Of a DNA stretch of 44,042 nt, positions 43,720 through 44,042 are shown piece after piece (position 1 is the stretch's first letter; every line of letters starts with the position of its first letter). The notes beneath the pieces are model-generated. The model searched no databases and was not told the origin of the DNA. It worked only from the letters and a program-made list of their open reading frames with translations. The position numbers and the translations under genes are program-made. Origin of the DNA: an uncultured Rhodospirillaceae bacterium (lineage in GTDB: Bacteria; Pseudomonadota; Alphaproteobacteria; Rhodospirillales; Casp-alpha2). Location of the stretch: contig CAJWCU010000025.1 in the NCBI GenBank assembly GCA_913030825.1, positions 1 to 44,042 of the forward strand. Direction: 5' to 3'.

Positions 43720-44042
43720 TCAGATAAACAGGATCGCGCCGTCTTTCGATGCGTCGTTCAGGAAGGTCACCAGGCCGCCCGGCGTGATCGTGATGTCGCC
43801 CCGCAGCGGCATGTCTTCCAGGCCGCGCGCCCGCAGGCCCATTTCGCAGACCATGAAGACGACGCCCATTTCGGCGCAGGACGTGATCAGGGTTTCGAAA
43901 TCGGCGACGCCCAGATCCTGGAAACCATCATCCATGGCGCCCGCGTCCTTGTGCCCGCCCTGGCCGACGGGCATGGCGCGCCAGGCTTTGTCGCGGCCCA
44001 GCGCCTCGCAGGCGTCCATGGTGAAGAACAGCGTCACGGCCC
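43720..44042 (-). CDS. DsrE-like protein, 5' end outside window
   Basis: At least 105 residues of a DsrE/DsrF-like fold, with VTLFFTMDACEAL as the first strand and helix, then LITSCAEMGVVFMVCEMG (conserved cysteine in the second strand-helix), GDITITPGGLVTFLNDAS and a short C-terminus. The frame stays open past the window edge, and the GTG seen at 44037 is probably internal. DsrE-fold proteins act in sulfur transfer or are of unknown role. It is convergent with the pabC-like gene. Confidence 0.75.
   Translation of the reverse strand, partial: AVTLFFTMDACEALGRDKAWRAMPVGQGGHKDAGAMDDGFQDLGVADFETLITSCAEMGVVFMVCEMGLRARGLEDMPLRGDITITPGGLVTFLNDASKDGAILFI

Noticed and set aside
1-44042. CRISPR arrays, insertion sequences, prophage, rRNA or tRNA genes
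   Set aside because: No repeat-spacer pattern, transposase, integrase, phage gene or complete RNA gene was seen on either strand.

Overview
This 44 kb window is GC-rich chromosomal DNA from an alphaproteobacterium, most likely of the Rhodospirillales or a close relative. Supporting signs are the mutS-glnD-murJ-trpS order, the fur-miaB-phoH-ybeY-corC-lnt-metK-trmB chain, the rimP-nusA-ylxR-infB-rbfA-truB-rpsO-pnp chain, a MucR/Ros regulator, a cysteine-free Irr-type Fur protein next to fabA-fabB-fabI, and a DUF3501 gene. Genus-level assignment cannot be made from the sequence alone. No rRNA, tRNA, CRISPR array, insertion sequence or prophage was seen.

Layout. 1-4452: the 3' part of mutS, then glnD with an unusual lysine/alanine/proline-rich tail. 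4453-5157: an AT-richer stretch splitting the usual glnD-murJ junction; it holds a small ribbon-helix-helix-like gene on the minus strand, a terminator-like hairpin and the murJ promoter. 5158-9906: murJ, trpS, an Nfu-type Fe-S scaffold gene and a Bax-like peptidoglycan hydrolase gene. 9971-13871: a minus-strand polysaccharide deacetylase gene, then a RutE-type nitroreductase, a polytopic transporter-like protein and tsaB. 13898-15436: a TusA-like gene diverging from mucR, then fur. 15507-21171: a tightly packed miaB-phoH-ybeY-corC-lnt operon with overlapping start/stop codons. 21378-23296: metK and trmB. 23332-33310: the translation and RNA-metabolism superoperon, beginning at a good promoter with a structured leader and ending at a strong terminator after pnp. 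33508-36154: fabA-fabB-fabI. 36312-39625: irr, then rubrerythrin, a double-[4Fe-4S] CCG protein and a DUF3501 protein. 39647-44042: a secreted SH3 protein gene on the minus strand, a D-2-hydroxyacid dehydrogenase, pabB-pabC, and the distal part of a DsrE-like gene.

How the genes work together. Most of the window is core housekeeping: mismatch repair, nitrogen sensing, lipid II flipping, tRNA modification (miaB, tsaB, trmB, truB), ribosome maturation (ybeY, rimP, rbfA), transcription and translation factors, RNA turnover, SAM and folate synthesis, and anaerobic-type unsaturated fatty acid synthesis. The least understood part is the rubrerythrin / Fe-S CCG protein / DUF3501 group. It sits downstream of irr, and both irr and rubrerythrin carry imperfect palindromes resembling the Irr box at their predicted promoters. 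I infer an iron-regulated peroxide-reduction system in which a rubredoxin-less rubrerythrin gets electrons from, or through, the Fe-S protein. The families are known; the joint function is not established to my knowledge.
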